This document shows positions 63,588-64,000 of a DNA stretch of 64,000 nt, one piece after another. The stretch is from Phaeodactylum tricornutum CCAP 1055/1 (Eukaryota; Bacillariophyta; Bacillariophyceae; Surirellales; Neidiaceae). Location: positions 823,525-887,524 of the forward strand of contig NC_011681.1 in NCBI RefSeq assembly GCF_000150955.2. The letters are read 5' to 3'. The first letter of the stretch is position 1. Each line of letters opens with the position of its first letter. Made by a program: the position numbers and the translations under genes. The notes under the pieces were generated by a model, which saw nothing but the letters and a program-made list of their open reading frames with translations, had not been told where the DNA came from and ran no database searches.

Positions 63588-64000
63588 TGGTCGAATAGAA
63601 AAACCCCACGTCAAGCGTCTGTCATATGTACGTTAGACTAAGACTGGTCTGCTCAGGCAGATAATGGTATAATTTGTGTTTTGCTCCGTTTCGTAACTAC
63701 ACTAGTGATCTTGTGCTATTCTAGTGCGATTCTAGTCGGTTATCGTTGCAGTTTTCTAGTTTATCAGACCCAAAGTCGTTCTGTATCCCTGTGGGATCAA
63801 AGGTATAAGTTTGTTGTGATTGTCTGAGTGTTTGTGAGTGTTTTGACGGAAGCGCCGAGGCCGAATGTGCCTGGGGAGGCAAGCATAATACCTGGCTCTT
63901 CATGTTGTTGTCGAGTCGCCGACGCCTAGAACATACTGACGGTATCTCGTAATGGTCCACGTGGTAGTCGTGTCGATCGGATACTGGGTTTCTCGTCTGC
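63588..64000. other. Flank to the right of the MULE
   Basis: 413 bp at the window edge. A 79-codon minus-strand frame (63721-63960) shows no recognisable domain; the segment is probably upstream or intergenic DNA that adjoined the pheophytinase-like gene's promoter before the insertion. Confidence 0.35.

Overview
This is nuclear DNA from a photosynthetic stramenopile, most likely a pennate diatom such as Phaeodactylum; the species is inferred, not proven. Reasons: compact, closely spaced protein genes on both strands; few introns, all short (49-110 nt) with GT-AG ends; several N-terminal presequences of the signal-peptide-plus-transit-peptide type used for complex plastids; and diatom-typical families such as exostosin-like, TULIP/PqiA-like and alginate-lyase-like proteins, beside conserved eukaryotic genes. 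Open reading frames on the strand opposite real genes are common here and were treated as shadows.

Layout. 1-8138: 3' part of a UBR1/PRT6-type N-degron E3 ligase (2 exons). 8.7-14.2 kb: membrane-anchored M14 carboxypeptidase, NOL12/RRP17-type nucleolar protein (-), exostosin-like GT47. 14.6-20.2 kb: dynamin-related GTPase (3 exons), XAP5/FAM50 protein (-), GNAT acetyltransferase, plastid-type mini-RNase III (-, 2 exons). 20.9-30.7 kb: unknown protein, SLC25 carrier (-), STE24 CAAX protease, TPR-like protein (-), plastid-type aldo/keto reductase (-), bacterial-type maltose O-acetyltransferase. 30.8-35.9 kb: two divergent genes that both fuse a double-stranded beta-helix (2OG-Fe(II) oxygenase-like) domain with a class I SAM methyltransferase, in opposite domain order. 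36.3-41.8 kb: Elongator subunit ELP4 (3 exons), LSMT-type SET methyltransferase (-), PEX10. 42.1-42.6 kb: broken duplicate of part of the TTLL12-like gene found intact at 48.7-51.0 kb. 43.5-48.6 kb: a frameshifted LARGE-like GT49 gene and a fusion of a glycosyltransferase-like region with an alginate-lyase domain. 51.9-56.7 kb: four-exon gene for a 1499-residue TULIP (BPI-like) plus PqiA-like membrane protein. 56.8-58.2 kb: pheophytinase-like hydrolase (-). 58.4-63.6 kb: a complete Mutator-like DNA transposon with perfect 189-bp terminal inverted repeats and a 9-bp target-site duplication, inserted about 180 bp upstream of the hydrolase start codon.

There are no operons. Neighbours are mostly unrelated and often convergent, with only 92-153 bp between stop codons. 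The clearest functional groupings are the divergent oxygenase/methyltransferase pair, with ELP4 just beyond it, and the two polysaccharide-related genes at 43.5-48.6 kb. The most novel-looking items are that divergent fusion pair, the TULIP-PqiA fusion, the GT-lyase fusion and the young autonomous MULE with its odd left-end cargo.
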